From assembly GCA_035048815.1 (NCBI GenBank), contig JAUCBN010000047.1:11498001-11562000 (forward strand): DNA of 64,000 nucleotides, in the 5' to 3' direction. Made by a program: the position numbers and the translations under genes. The notes under the pieces were generated by a model. It was not told the DNA's origin, did no database searches, and saw only the letters and a program-made list of their open reading frames with translations. Shown in pieces: positions 25,123-38,240 of this stretch. The stretch comes from Abelmoschus esculentus. Its lineage: Eukaryota; Streptophyta; Magnoliopsida; Malvales; Malvaceae. Positions within the stretch are counted from its first letter, which is position 1; each line of letters opens with the position of its first letter.

Positions 25123-27046
25123 ATGGATTTTGGACCAACAGCTCAAAACAAAACCAGGTTGTTTGCAGGTGTTCAGACCTTGCCTGCTGAGTTGAAGTCC
25201 AAGATTACATCAATTGCCAAGAGCTTCAAAAAGCTATGGCAAGATGACCCAAGAAGGCTCACTCACTCTTTCAAAGTGGGATTTGCTCTCTCTTTGGTAT
25301 CGTTGTTGTACTACGCTAGGCCTCTATATGATGGTTTTGGGGTGGCTGGAATCTGGGCAGTGCTAACAGTTGTGGTTGTATTTGAATTCACAGTAGGTAA
25401 GTTAAATTTAGGACAATAATACCAGAACCTCACAGTTTTTATTTCCTTGTTAAGTGTTTAAATTGTAAGCTCTATACATATCCAGGTGGAACTCTAAGCA
25501 AGTGTTTAAATAGAGGGTTTGCAACATTTCTAGCCGGTGGACTTGGACTTGGAGCAGATTATTTTGCAAGCCTCTTTGGAAAGACAGGAGAACCCATTGT
25601 CTTAGGGATCCTTGTTTTTCTACTAGGTAAAATCTTGTAAATGCTTGAGAGTTGAGATCTTCCTTATCCTCTGCAACATTGTAATATAATTGATTATGTT
25701 TTGGCAGCTGCAGCAGCAACATTTACAAGATTTTTCCCCAGGATGAAAGCAAGATACGATTACGGAGTTTTGATATTTATACTGACCTTCAGCATGGTAG
25801 CTGTTTCGGGGTACCGAGTCGATGAACTGGTGGTGCTGGCTCACCAAAGACTATCCACAATCATATTGGGAGGAGCAACTTGTATGGTTATTTCCATTTC
25901 TATTTGTCCAGTTTGGGCTGGTGAAGATCTTCACATTGCAGTCACTTCAAACCTGGAAAAGCTTGCTACTTACCTAGAAGGTCCACTATATATAGACCTT
26001 AGTTTACTATACACATGATTATTTACCCAAAGTTTACCAATTTTCCTCTAATTACATGCAGGATTTGGAGGTGTATATTTTCTATCCTGCAAGGATGAAG
26101 GGGATGGTCTGGATTCAAAAGATGGCAATGGCAAGTCATTTTTTCAGGGATATAAAAGTATTCTGAACTCAAAGAACAGTGAAGAGTCTTTGGTTAGTTT
26201 AACTTCCCTCCACTAAACTTTTTCCATGCATGCCACTAGCATTTGTAGTACTACTTCATATCTATGTGTGATGGTTATTGATCTGATGGCATAAATTTAT
26301 CAGGCAAATTTCGCGAGATGGGAACCTGGGCATGGCCGTTTCCCGCTTCGTCATCCATGGGAACACTACTTGAAGATCGGTGCTCTTGCCCGACAATGTG
26401 CCTATTACATCGAAGTTATTAATGCCTGCATTGGTTCTGATATCCATGTAACATATGTTACTTCACTCTAGAACTCTATGATTCTAAATGATTATGATTT
26501 CAGATTATATGAATGATTGATGTTTGCACTTTGCAGGCATCAGAAGAGTTCAAAAAACAAATTGAAGGGCCATGTTCAAGAATGATTTCAGAATGCGGTA
26601 GGACACTAAAAGCATTAGCCACATCAATGAAAACAATGACTAACCCTTCCGCTGCGAAATCCGGTGTCGAGAACACGAAAACTGCCATGAATGACCTCAC
26701 GCTTGCTCTCAAAGCTGCCTCCGTAGAGAACACAGATTTCCTAGCTATGGTGCCAGTTGCGGCAATCGGTTCGGTCTTGGTTGACATTGCTAGATGCGTT
26801 GAGAAAATTTCGGAGATGGTGCATGAACTTTCTGAACGAGCTCATTTCAGCAAGACAGTGGAACCAACTGTTTCACCGGAGAAACCGCAGCAGCTACTTC
26901 ACCGGGGAATAATCCGACCTGTGTCGGATGCTACCGGAGATGCAGATGATGACAATGTTGTCATCACAATACATGAAATGTCACCTGATTCGCCGGAGAA
27001 TGAAAAGGTTGATCAACATAGGATGCCAAAGCCGGACCAAGTGTAA
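25123..27046 (+). CDS. ALMT: aluminium-activated malate transporter (ALMT family anion channel)
   Basis: Six exons: 25123-25396, 25486-25626, 25708-25980, 26062-26192, 26304-26447, 26537-27046. All are GT-AG and in frame, giving 490 residues, which is normal for the family. ALMTs are membrane anion channels that release malate or other anions for aluminium tolerance, guard-cell movement or mineral balance. The N-terminal half has about six hydrophobic helices: FKVGFALSLVSLLYYA (about 50-65), GIWAVLTVVVVFEFTVGG, the Gly-rich ATFLAGGLGLGADYF, PIVLGILVFLLAAAATF, GVLIFILTFSMVAVSGY, and IILGGATCMVISISICPVW. The family WEP motif, ARWEPGHGRFPLRHPWEHY, sits at about 277-295, and a soluble C-terminal domain follows. 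The sequence looks most like the ALMT2/7/8/10 group, but the exact orthologue is not proven and substrate cannot be read from sequence. Confidence 0.93.
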
Positions 27047-27216
27047 TTATTTGTTCCTAACATGTGACTACTTATTTTATTTTTGTTGCTAATTTAAGTC
27101 CCAAATTTTTAAATATGGGGCATTAGGGAAGAAATTAATTTTCAAATCCCTCCCCGTTTTGTAATTAATTCTGTCTCTCCTCCTGAAAATGAAAGTTTCA
27201 TTTTTTTTATTAGTTT
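27047..27216. other. ALMT 3' UTR region
   Basis: Directly downstream of the stop codon. AT-rich with no other feature seen. Confidence 0.4.
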
Positions 27217-27688
27217 ATTGTAATTACACCACATATCCTTAAACTATGATTCTTATTTTAAATTGATCTTTAAGTTTTAATATATTTCAATTTTATCCTC
27301 AAAGTATGTATGTCATTATAAATTGATCCCCAAACTTTTGAATGTTCCATTCTCATCCACAAACTATGACCCTCATTCTAAATTAGTGTCCAAACTTTTT
27401 GAATATTCTAACTTCATCCTCAAATTATTGTTTATGACATATCATACCATAATATGATACACATCAGAGTTTCATAACAATTAACAATTTTTATTAATTG
27501 TTTTATTAACGTAAGATATGTTTAGCACACATTGATACTTTAGGATTGAAATTAGAATGTTCGAAAAGTTTGAGGATTAATTGAGAATGAGATTCATAAT
27601 TTTGGGATGAAATTAAAATATTTACAAGTTTAAAGACCAGTTTAAAATAATTCTCATAACTTAGGGACATATAGTGTAATTAACTTAT
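27217..27688. mobile_element. foldback element with repeated arm units
   Basis: GTAATTACACCACATATCC at the left is inverted as GGGACATATAGTGTAATTA at the right. Each arm contains several repeats of the unit CCAAACTTTTGAATNTTC with ATTCTAAATT, in opposite orientations. Related sequence occurs at 1590-1770. No coding capacity. Confidence 0.65.
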
Positions 27689-28722
27689 TAATTTGTGTAC
27701 TTTATAGAAATAATAAACTTATTTCTTATATTTTTTTTGAGATATTCCTACGACAAGTCGGACTAAATTTATGGACTAAATTTTCTATTTTTTCTTATTT
27801 CTTTTTCTTATGTATTTTAACATCGTATTTTAATATTTATATTATAATTTATAATTTTATTTTTATATAATATAAAATATTATAAACTAAGAAAACAAAT
27901 TGGATAATGCTCGGATATCGAATGTTAGAGTTTAAATTTGATTCGGATTTAAACGAGCATGTTATTTTTAATTAAAGCTCTAAATTTTAAGTTGATTCAG
28001 ACTGTTGTTATTCTTAAAGATTATGGGTTCGAACACAGTAAAATCAACGTAGTGATTAAAGATTAATGATCAATGATTAATAATATAATTTAAAACATAT
28101 ACTAATATAATCGCTGATTAAGAAAATAATTAATAATGAAAATAAAAGCACTAAATCAAATAAAAAATATCATATACTCTTGTTTTTTATATTATTTATA
28201 ATCTCATCCCGTAAAAATTATTTAACTAATTTTTATATTATTTTTAAAAATAATTTTTTATTTATAAAAATTATAGTATAGATAATCCAATTAAATATAT
28301 TATTTTTTAATTTATTATTCAATAATTTTTACTAAATAAAAATTATTATAAATTAATTAAATAAATATATTTAATTACGATATAATTTCTTCTACAACGG
28401 AGAGTTGAACCAGCATTTCCGACAAAAATGGTCCCATCAGCCCCTCCCTTAAAAAAAAAGTAGCGGCAAGTGGCAACCATTGGATGCCACGCATCTCGAT
28501 AACCTCCCCCAATCCATACCCTTACACGTCAGCAACCGGCAGCTATTTTCCCTAATCCTCCGCTCTGGATCGATGTAAACCACGTGCTCGCTCCAACACC
28601 ACCGCCGTTTCAACCCAAAACAAATAAAAAACAGTAAAATAAGATGCATTTGCAACATTTCCCCCAGACTGGTTCAAAGCGAGAGAATAAAGGAAGATTT
28701 CATTTCCCTTTCAAAATCAAAA
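27689..28722. other. AT-rich intergenic DNA and ATS1 5' region
   Basis: 27689-28380 is AT-rich with no gene. From about 28400 the composition becomes more balanced and probably holds the promoter and 5' UTR of ATS1. A minus-strand ORF at 28449-28658 is unsupported. Confidence 0.4.
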
Positions 28723-31638
28723 ATGTCTTGTTTGCCTCTCCCATTCTTCAGCGGTAGTTGCACCAAGGCTGCGTTTCCATTCTCAATCAAATCTTCTTAT
28801 CCTCTGCTTCCGTTTCAGAGATTCCAGCTTTCTCGATCTGTTTCGACAACAACGACTAGGATTCGCTCTTCTTTGTTTCAATCCTTGAAAGCTGAAGCAA
28901 CGACTGAGGTCGTTCAGGATAAGGATTCAGGTGTAGATGCCACTGGCAGGAAGCTGGTGGTTGAACATTCCCGTACCTTTGTTGAGGCTCGCTCAGAGCA
29001 AGGTTCGTTTTCTTCTTTGATATTTTTCTTTTCCTTTTCATTTTTGAAAAGTTTTTTAATGCGTTTATTTGTTTAAACAAATGGATTTTCGAATGAAATA
29101 TTGGAAATATTACTGTGTGATGTCTATTTTCTTGCTTAATTCCGAAGAGTTAAAATAATTATTATAAATAGTATGATGTCTTCTTTCTTAGAAGGAATTC
29201 GTTAGACAAATTGCTAACGTAAGGAATTGCTGTTGATCAACTTAGTTATGTTTTTGTGTTAGTCAACTGCATTTTTCCAATATAGAAATGAGGACAAAAT
29301 TTATTACTAGTACATCATAAAAATAGTCTTTAAGAAAAGGTCGTTTTAGTATTTACTGAACACGTTTATGGATTAATGGCTTACCTCTATTTAAAAAAAA
29401 AAATCCCATAAGCTTGGATTAAAACAAATTCACATAATATGGTGCTGAAAATGTTCTCAGAATGATGAATTGGACAATTGAAAACGTTCATGCGAAAATT
29501 TCCCTTGTTTAACATTACAATTCTGCTGTAGAAATATAGTTTACCGGACTCGGTTTTTGGTAAGAGCTGTTCAGTCTGTTCGTTCAACGTTCCACACATT
29601 GATCAAAAAACATGTTCATACATTAGAACAGATGGTGTAATGAAAATCAGTTTATTAGAAAGGATATATCTGGTGCAACAATGATCCAGTATGAGGATAG
29701 TCATACTTTTAAGACTTTAGCAACAGAATACTTGATGAGTAAATTTTAATGATCCCAAGAAAGACAAGTGGACTCAGGTCAATTTGAGGAGCATGAAGAA
29801 GGGAAATATATTGGAAAGGGAAGTTGGACATAAGAAGCATTGAAACAAAGAATAAGTGACCTGGACAAATAAAAGAGAACATTTCCCTACTTTTAATAAT
29901 CCTGTTTAATTTTAACCATAGCCTTTTATAGTACCAAAAATGAACTAGAGGACTGGTTTTATTGTCTCATGCGGTTTATTTGTCTACAGAACTCCTATTT
30001 GGAATTAAGAATGAAGTAGAAGCAGGCAGGCTACCTCCAAATGTAGCAGCGGGAATGGAAGAATTGTATCAGAATTATAGAAATGCAGTAAATCAATATG
30101 CTTAAACTCTTACTTCAGTGCATAGTATTTGTATGTTTTGGAGATGGTATGCTCTCCTCTGCATAGACTATGTTGTTGTAGGTTTCAGCATTCCCTTTCA
30201 TGCTTATATAAAGTCCTATGTCAGTCTTCTGCGTTTTTAATAAGCTCATATTTTAATAAATCATATGTTTAAAATATCTGTATTTTCTTATACTCAATGC
30301 ATTATATATACTTGGATTAAGATACATTGTGTTTTATGAGAACCAAACATTTAAACAGGGTAATGCTAAATAATTTGATATAACTAGTTTATAAAATCTA
30401 GTTTGTCTTTTTTTTCTTTAAAAAAAAGTTAATAACTATTCTTTGTTTTGAGATCTTTTGGAACTAAATTTAAACAAGAAAGAAAACAATGAGTGTATCT
30501 GCACTTAAAAATTGGTGGGAGAGTATTCTGTTGAATTGCATGATTTTAATAGTTTATCACCTAAAGGTTCCAGTACTTAGGAAACCTTATCACTCAATGC
30601 TTACCTTTTTGCCTGTACCTTCTTGAAGAGAAATTTCTTTCATATGGCAACATTTAGGTTTTCCAAAGCGATCATCCTGCAGCTGTTGAGATTGTGTTGT
30701 CAAACATGACAGTTGCATTTGACCATATGCTTTTGGATGTGGAGGTAATTGTACTATGATGTTGTTTCAACATTCTGCGGTTTGTAAAATATATGTATTT
30801 CCAGTTTTAGGCATTGCATAAAGATTATGAATTTTTATAGACTTCTGCATGAAATATGACAGTAATCTTACAGGATCCTTTTGTCTTTGAACCCTACCAC
30901 AAAGCTTTGCGGGAACCATTTGATTACTACATGTTTGGTCAAAATTATATCCGGCCTTTGGTTGATTTCAGGTGAGCGGACAACTTCCACACTGTCCTAT
31001 TGTGGTTTCTGTATTGATACCAATTTAATTTATAGAAGCTTCCTTAAGATTCAGGATGCGCTTTGCCAGAGGGATTTGCAGTTTTTCAATTTTATAACTC
31101 TGTTTTGTAAACAAAGGTATTAAATTTTAAGGTTAGTATGTGTATATATATATATATATCAGTTCACCAGGGGTTATAATTCTTGCTCGATTATTATCTA
31201 CCTTTTGAGACCATCTAAGGTTAAGCTTGTTCTGTATTTCTTATTTCTTGCATTCTGTTTAGTGGTTCTTTCATTGAGGCTATCTTGATCTGCCAGTGAC
31301 TATTATATTAAAAGGAAGCAATATTAGATAGGAATTCTGAAAATACAAAGGATGATGGTCAGTTGGTGGATGGAAAGCTCCTTAATATTCATAGGGTCTT
31401 GAGTGGTATTTTTTCTCTTCTTCATGTTTGGTAGTGTATTGACAACTGCAGAGAAAGAGGAGCATGTATTATGTATATTTCACTAATTCGTTCTCTTTTC
31501 TGTTCTGATTGTATTTTGCTGGTCACATATGTTTTAATTCTTATCAACTACCTTGTAATCTGTCAATTCACGTTGCTGGTATTTCATGCGCTTCATATAA
31601 AATCTGTCATTTATATATAATCACTGAAGGACATATTT

Positions 31639-31675
<37 letters not shown>

Positions 31676-34600
31676 AACTCACTTCTCTTAACATTTGTGT
31701 TTATTTTCTACGCAGGAATTCATATGTCGGCAATCTTTCTCTTTTCCATGAAATAGAAGAGAAGCTTAAGCAGGTGACACAGTTTTATTTTTATTTTTTT
31801 TGGATAAACAAGACCATGTTCTGCTCACTCATCTTCTTCACAATGATGCGGCAGGATGTTGTTGTCTTGTTTTACATTTTGGAAAGATATAGTGTTAAAG
31901 ATAATAACTTGATTTATCCATCATAGAGCTGTTTGGTAGTAAGTTGATGAAACTTTTGTTCTGCTGGATGTGTTCCTTGATTATCTATCAAGAACATGCA
32001 TCTTAGAAACAAATACAAATAACAGTTTTTTGTATATTATATCAGTATCCTTCTTGTTTTTATATCTTAATTTTCATCAGCTTTATGTCTTTTCAGTTTT
32101 GTATTTTTATTATGCAAGCAAAGCTGAACTTATATCTTAAGTCCTGATAAGGAGCTTTTATGGTGCTTTACTTTCTACTTTGTTGGCTTAATCTAAAAGT
32201 GATCAAACTAAGTATTCAAAAATCAAAATTCAGGATTTTGTACATGCAACTGGTACTTCGGAAGTGCATAGTACTGGCTAAATCTTTTACATTTTTAAAC
32301 TGGATTTTTATGGATGTAATTGTCAGAAAATTGGTTGCAGGGTCACAATGTTGTACTTATATCAAACCATCAGACTGAAGCTGATCCAATCATCATCTCA
32401 TTGTTGCTTGAGAAAACAAATCCACAGCTTGCTGAAAGCATGGTGATTCTCTCTTAAACGTCTGAGTTTGCTCTAGTAGCCGTTATCTATTTATACCCTT
32501 GACCATACTTGGGTTCCATGCTACAGATTTATATTGCTGGGGATAGAGTCATAACAGATCCTCTTTGCAAGCCTTTCAGCATGGGAAGGTACTCAAATAG
32601 TTATTACTACCTATTTTGAGTTCATGATTCAAAAGTATGCTAAAGAGCCTCTAAAAATGTTTTACTGATTCTCGTAGGAATCTTTTATGTGTATACTCCA
32701 AAAAACACATGTATGATATTCCTGAGCTTGCTGAGATGAAAAGAAAAGCAAACACGAGAAGTTTGAAAGAGATGGCTTTGCTGCTAAGGTACTTTAATAA
32801 TAACAAATTGCTATGCTTTTAACTTATCTTAAAACGGTTGACTTTGCACTACGGTCTTTCACTAGAAATATGCTTAGCCTTAGACCATTTTTTTTTGTTA
32901 TAGGGGTGGCTCAAAAGCAGTATGGATGGCAGCAAGTGGTGGCAGAGACCGTCCAGATCCCCTTACAGAAGAATGGTATCCTGTAAGCTTTTGTAGCCTC
33001 TGTCTTTATTATCTATTTATTTATTTATATTGTTTCTCAAGAAATTTTTTCAGTTTGTATGATATCAATTTCAGCTGGTAATAAAGATCTCTTGGGTATA
33101 AAATTTGAAATGGGATAGAGCTGCTTTCGTTAGCAGATTGTGTCCAATCCAGAACATAAGTTCTCTTAAAGTTACCATGACTCGGAGAGATAGAGTTGGA
33201 AGAGACATATTGTTCAAAGTTAAGTATGAAGATTTATTCTTCTTCATGAATAAATCTCCATACTTTAACTTTGAACTAATCATAAATAAGACTAGTAGCA
33301 GACTAAGACATGAATGATATTTCCTGTTTAGAGGGGGAATTTAAAATAATCAGATTTTATGCTTGCAAAAATATTATGTGCAGGGTTTGTGCTCTGAATG
33401 AGGTTATACTCTTGGGTGTTTTGGGTAGATCTTTTTTACCACTTACCACACTGTTGACTTGGTAATTTCCCTACGTTATTCTTTAAGATGTATTGAGGAG
33501 ATCAGATCTTCAGGTTTTATTCACATATATGATTGGCATGAGATGCTGCAGGTAATAAAATGTAGAATTGCATGTATTGATATGTTCAAGGTTTTACCTT
33601 GTTGACTGCAAAGTTCAGTGTTGATTTCTCAGAGTACCATGCATTTGGAGATTTTTATTTATCCAACAAACTATAGGCATCTGTTTAATTTTCTTAATAA
33701 GACCCCTCCCCCAAAAAAATAAAAAATAAATAAAACTAAACCATTGGACATATGTATGTGTCACCTTGTTTTTATGATAAACTATTTTTTTTAAGCTTTT
33801 ATGATAAACTATTGAATACTAATATAAGGGGTGTCAGGCACCTTTTGATTCTTCTTCAGTGGGCAATATGAGAAGGCTGATAGAACATTCAGGGGTTCCA
33901 GGGCATATATATCCCTTGGCTCTATTGTGCTATGACATAATGCCCCCTCCGCCGCAGGTGTGTATTTGTTTTTCAGTTTGTCGTATAAAATTTACCCGTC
34001 TTTTGACTCAATGGCATATTTTTAAGGTAGAAAAAGAAATTGGAGAAAAAAGAATTATCGCCTTCCATGGGGCTGGATTATCAGTAGCACCAGAAATAAG
34101 CTTCCCAGAAATTGCTGCTGCTTGTGAAAAGTCTGAGGAGGTTGGTTGCGTTATGTTCTTATTATACATGCATTTACTGATGCTTGACCTCAATAGGTGT
34201 TTGGAAAGATAATCCAGTTCTCAAGAATTACAAAAATAATGTGTCTAGCTTATTGCACGATAAATCATCTGATTAGAGCAGAAGACTCAACTGTATCACT
34301 ATAATTTTCACATGACCTTGATCACCTATGTTAGAGGATTCTCAGCCATATTCGTAATATTGATTGTAGCATCGTCGATGAAATGGCTATACCACATAGA
34401 CATTCATAATTATGTTCAGCCATGCTAAATGTTTCCGAGGGGATGCGAGCCATAAGAATTATTTATGTATAAAGTTAGCCAAGACTTTGAAACCTGTCTT
34501 GTAATTTCATCGGCAATGATCGTAGTCAGTTTTAGTAAATTTCCCATTCATTCTTACAATGTCTAGAAAACTATTTATGTATAAAGTTGGCTTTTCTGTT

Positions 34601-34741
34601 GAGCAGGCCAAGGATGCATACACACAAGCTCTGTATACGTCTGTGAATGAGCAATACAATGTCCTCAAATCTGCCATACGTGGAAAACATGGTTTAGAGG
34701 CATCAACTGCAGGTGTCTCTTTATCGCAGCCATGGAAGTAG
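28723..34741 (+). CDS. ATS1: plastid glycerol-3-phosphate acyltransferase
   Basis: Twelve exons: 28723-29002, 29990-30087, 30658-30744, 30874-30971, 31716-31773, 32341-32442, 32527-32588, 32678-32788, 32904-32982, 33838-33957, 34027-34140, 34607-34741. All introns are GT-AG and the joined frame gives 447 residues. The enzyme (EC 2.3.1.15) transfers an acyl group from acyl-ACP to the sn-1 position of glycerol-3-phosphate in the stroma, the first step of the plastid glycerolipid pathway, and it influences phosphatidylglycerol saturation and chilling response. Residues 1 to about 90 are rich in Ser/Thr/Arg with few acids, like a chloroplast transit peptide. The catalytic H(X4)D motif is NHQTEAD with H217 and D222. 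Next come IYIAGDRVITDPLCKPFSMG, KKHMYDIPELAEMKRKAN, WMAASGGRDRPDP and the family-typical ending LSQPWK. Every expected block is present and the gene looks functional. Confidence 0.95.
31641..31672. repeat. (TC)n microsatellite in ATS1 intron 4
   Basis: About 16 TC dinucleotides directly upstream of the polypyrimidine tract and exon 5. Length changes here could touch splicing of exon 5, but that is speculative. Confidence 0.95.
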
Positions 34742-35638
34742 TCAAAACCATACCATGGTCCAAACATCTTCTAGTAGGTAATTGGTTAACGCCTTTTCCT
34801 GTATTAAGTGAACACAAATGCTTTCCGCTGTGTTAGAGTGATCACCTCACCTCCCAATGTTGTATCTTATCCGATTTGGTTTCATTAGTTGCAGGCTGAA
34901 TCTTCTCCGACGCAGACTTTTTGTACTCTATAACGAGAACGCCACTGGATTCATGGAAAGATTACCCTGCAGAAGCTACCCTATTTATTTCTCGATACCT
35001 ATTGATACCATCAACAGCGGATTTTAGCATTTCAGGGACCAAATCCATCAGAACCAATGCTATCCCCCCAAAGTTCTGCATCAGGTTTGTGCTGTACAGA
35101 TCTTATTTCCTATAAAGACTTGAACCAGTAGTCCATAGGTAATTCTTATGTGCATACGATGTATTCGAATTCGATGTATCGCATCATATTCACTAGGCAA
35201 AACTCGAAATCTAGAAGCAAACATGCATACCGAGTAAAAGAAGCAGGCAATGCAATAAGGCATCAAATTGTGACCATTTTTGCCACTGATATTTCAGTAG
35301 TTCCTAAATTTTGACAGTGTTTGACTTAACACAAGTAAAATAATAGTGATTATCTAAATCTAATTAAATTCTATTTTTATTTTATTTATAACTAATTTTA
35401 ATTTTCATATAATGTAAAGACAAGTAATACAAATAACTTTAAACCACTAATTAATTATTTTTGTTTGCTCAGAAAATTATCTTTTATGAAAAGGATATTT
35501 GAAAATTTAATCAAACAATTTTAAGAAACCATGAAATAAAACCTTTTTGTTAGAGATAAAAGCCTAAAAAGATTGCAACCAATATTAGTATGAACACTTG
35601 ACAACCAAACCCGATTGTTTTAAATATTAAATTTGAAA
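34742..35638. other. ATS1 3' UTR and intergenic DNA
   Basis: The 3' UTR probably covers the first few hundred bases. Short ORFs on both strands here show no family features. Confidence 0.4.
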
Positions 35639-35710
35639 AGGTCCTACCGGGAGTCGAATCCAGGTCGCTAGATTCAAAGTCCAGAGTGCTAACCACTACA
35701 CCATAGAACC
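35639..35710 (-). tRNA. tRNA-Gln (anticodon UUG)
   Basis: The minus strand folds as a 72-nt tRNA including discriminator U. The acceptor stem GGTTCTA pairs with TAGGACC with one G-U, the D arm holds GTGTAGTGGTTAGCAC, and the anticodon arm CTGGA-CTTTGAA-TCTAG gives UUG. The T arm is CTGGA-TTCGACT-CCCGG. The gene has no intron. A TTTT run for pol III termination follows at once (35636-35639), and CAA motifs lie just upstream, both usual for plant tRNA genes. Oddity: position 53 is A instead of the near-universal G, which breaks the G53-C61 pair and weakens the B box. It may be a weakened or decaying gene copy. Confidence 0.88.
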
Positions 35711-35936
35711 AATTTGTTATTGTTTTCCCTTTTCAAATAGAAGATTGATAATTCTAGGCTCTATGTTGAGATCTAAGAATATGGGAAAACTTGCAAATTA
35801 GGTCTTCGATCTATTATATAAAGATAGGGAAGCTATATATATATATATAAAGATGGTGTGGGTTTGGCAGAATTCAGCTATATTGCACGATTCATCATTG
35901 GTCAGAGTAAGGAAAATGCAAAGAATGGGAAATGAT

Positions 35937-36108
35937 CGATTTTTTTTATTTAGCTAATAGTAATTACAGTAGTATCTATTCTAAAAGATAATCTCAATCA
36001 TTTGATATTGATCGTTCAATCACTTTGCTATAATTATTGGTGCTCAAACGCGTGACTTCTAAGAACAATAACTATTCCGTTAACCACTTAGGTTAAAAAA
36101 CTCGTGAA
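35937..36108 (-). mobile_element. tRNA-derived SINE-like repeat, copy 2
   Basis: Matches the repeat at 8284-8456. On the minus strand it has AACCTAAGTGGTTAACGGAA (A-box-like), then ACGCGTTTGAGCACC (B-box-like). It is better preserved than copy 1. Confidence 0.5.
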
Positions 36109-37008
36109 AATGATCGACTTGAAAAACGATGAATGGAAACTTTTTCAAACTTAATCCTTTCATATTCATTTCATTCTATAAAGTATGGATACTTCAATCT
36201 AATATCATATTACATACTTAATTTACCTTCGTATAAAAAATATATTAAATATGAATCGAATGTTCTATAATATTTTATCTTCTTAAAACCATTTATCCTA
36301 TAGCTTAAATAATCAAACTCTATAAAAAATTAAAAAAAATCCAAACCCTAAGTAATTTATAAAAAATTTCACTTATCCCATAGCTTGAATAGTGGTCAGT
36401 GGTCACTTACCCTCTTAAAGCTTGATGAAATGTCCAAAATCTCTATCGTCTATTAATTAGTTAAATTTAAAATAGATAAATAAATATTCCCCTTATTAAA
36501 TACTTATTATTCTATTTACTTTGTTTTTAAAATCTTTTTTATCCAATTTAAAAAATATTTACGTCCTTAAAAATTTGTCAAAAATTAAAGTCGTCATTGA
36601 TTATTTTAGACTAAATATAACTGAATATTTTTAAATTAATATATATTATATTAAAATTGCAGTCATATTCGAAAGTCTATTACACGTTGAGAAGGTTAAA
36701 ACACTTTTATTGTGCAAAAAAATTACCTAAAAATTATGTATATTCTTAATAAAAACAATAAAGATGTGAAAATGAAAATGATTCCGAAAAAATAAACAAG
36801 CATTGAACAAAATTAAGTATATTAATCACGATTAAGTTGAAATTCATAGAATTAACTAAATAAATTTTGATTTAGGAACTGAATTAAAAGGTTAGAGTCT
36901 AATTTTAATCAAATATCCTAAAAGCAATACCGGACTGAATAACATTTCATAATTCTTTCATTTATCTTGATAATAAATGATTTTATTTTTTAAAATATGA
37001 ATATATTT
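36109..37008. other. AT-rich intergenic DNA
   Basis: No gene or clear repeat is visible. Confidence 0.4.
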
Positions 37009-37434
37009 TGGGTAAACTACAATAGAGATCACTCAATTATAGGTAAGATTACATTTGGATCATTCAATAATTAAATATTACGTTTTGGTCACTCAATTAT
37101 GGGTAAAGTTATATTTGGATCGCCCTTTATATTTAAAAAGTTTATCAATTCATGTATTAAATTAATTAATAATTTTAAATGAAGTACTTTAATATTAACG
37201 GGGTATACAAGTGATTTGAAAGAAAAACGATCAAATTAATGTACTTTTTAAATATGAAGGGTGACTCAATCATAAACTTACCCAAACTGAGTGACCCAAA
37301 TGCAATATTTAATAATTGAGTGACCCAAATATAATCTTACCTACAAATAAATAACCCAAACATAATTTTTAATAATTAGATTACCAAATGTAACTCAACC
37401 TATAATTGAATGGCTTATATTGTAGTTTACCCAA
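37009..37434. mobile_element. foldback MITE of the GGGTCACTCAATTAT family, copy 2
   Basis: Starts TGGGTAAACTACAATAG with repeated TCACTCAATTATAGGTAAG units, and ends with the inverse, ATTGAATGGC and TGTAGTTTACCC. Same design as 12379-12832. Confidence 0.75.
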
Positions 37435-37499
37435 ATTGTTTAGGGTTTAGGAAATCTAAATAAAAATGGTAATTGGGCCTCTATAAAGCTAACCCTTCA

Positions 37500-38240
37500 A
37501 TTAAAATCTGGAGCCCAAAATAGATAGTCATTCTCTCCGTCGGCGGCTTCCCCCAAACGGCTTCATCCACACCGTCGATTCTTCTTTGAAAACTAAAATC
37601 TCACTTCAGCAGAAGCAATCTCGCCGGCGTCCCTCGATTCAGCAGCACTTTCAGTCGCATTTCTTAGCTGTCTAATTTTGGTAAAATAATTCGCATTTTA
37701 GCTGTTTTTTTTTTTGTTATTAATTTTTGGTACAAGCTCCATTTTATTGTTTTAATGGGAGGATATTCTTACCTGTAAAAGCTCTCCAATAGTCTAAGTG
37801 CTTTAATCTTTATACTGATTCTGGTTTGCCGCTCATCTTCATTGCTCCAAAGCTTGAATTATTACCCCTTATTGTCACCTCTGGCGTTTATCTTGCCAAA
37901 TCAATGTACTCACAGCTTTAATTTGCTTTCTTTATGATTTGTATAGTTCTTTTCCCTAATTTCCAGGCATATAATTATTTCAATTCACAGAGGCATTAGT
38001 TAAAAAAAATCTTCTATTTTAGCATGTTATAATTTGCATGGTGTAGTCGCTTTAAATATTTTGATTGCTAGAATTTGAAGTGCTGTTAAATGGAGGAATT
38101 TCATCTTAGTGCTCTAAACTGAGTTCATTCCTATGTTATTATCAGACTTGTTACAGGTTGCAGTCAGGGCAGAATAAGTGAAGAGGAGGATTTTGTGGCA
38201 TACGTTGGAATTTGATAACATTGAATTCGAGTGTTGATAG
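37500..38240 (+). other. probable promoter and spliced 5' UTR of the small membrane protein gene
   Basis: GC content rises from 37530. CTTCCC/CGGCGGC-rich leader-like sequence is followed by a possible donor at about 37679 (GTAAAATAATT) and possible acceptors before 38160. The long distance to the ATG suggests an intron in the 5' UTR, which cDNA could confirm. Confidence 0.4.

Noticed and set aside
25450..25847. Minus-strand ORFs antisense to ALMT exons 2 and 3
   Set aside because: Shadows of the real exons and the intron between them.
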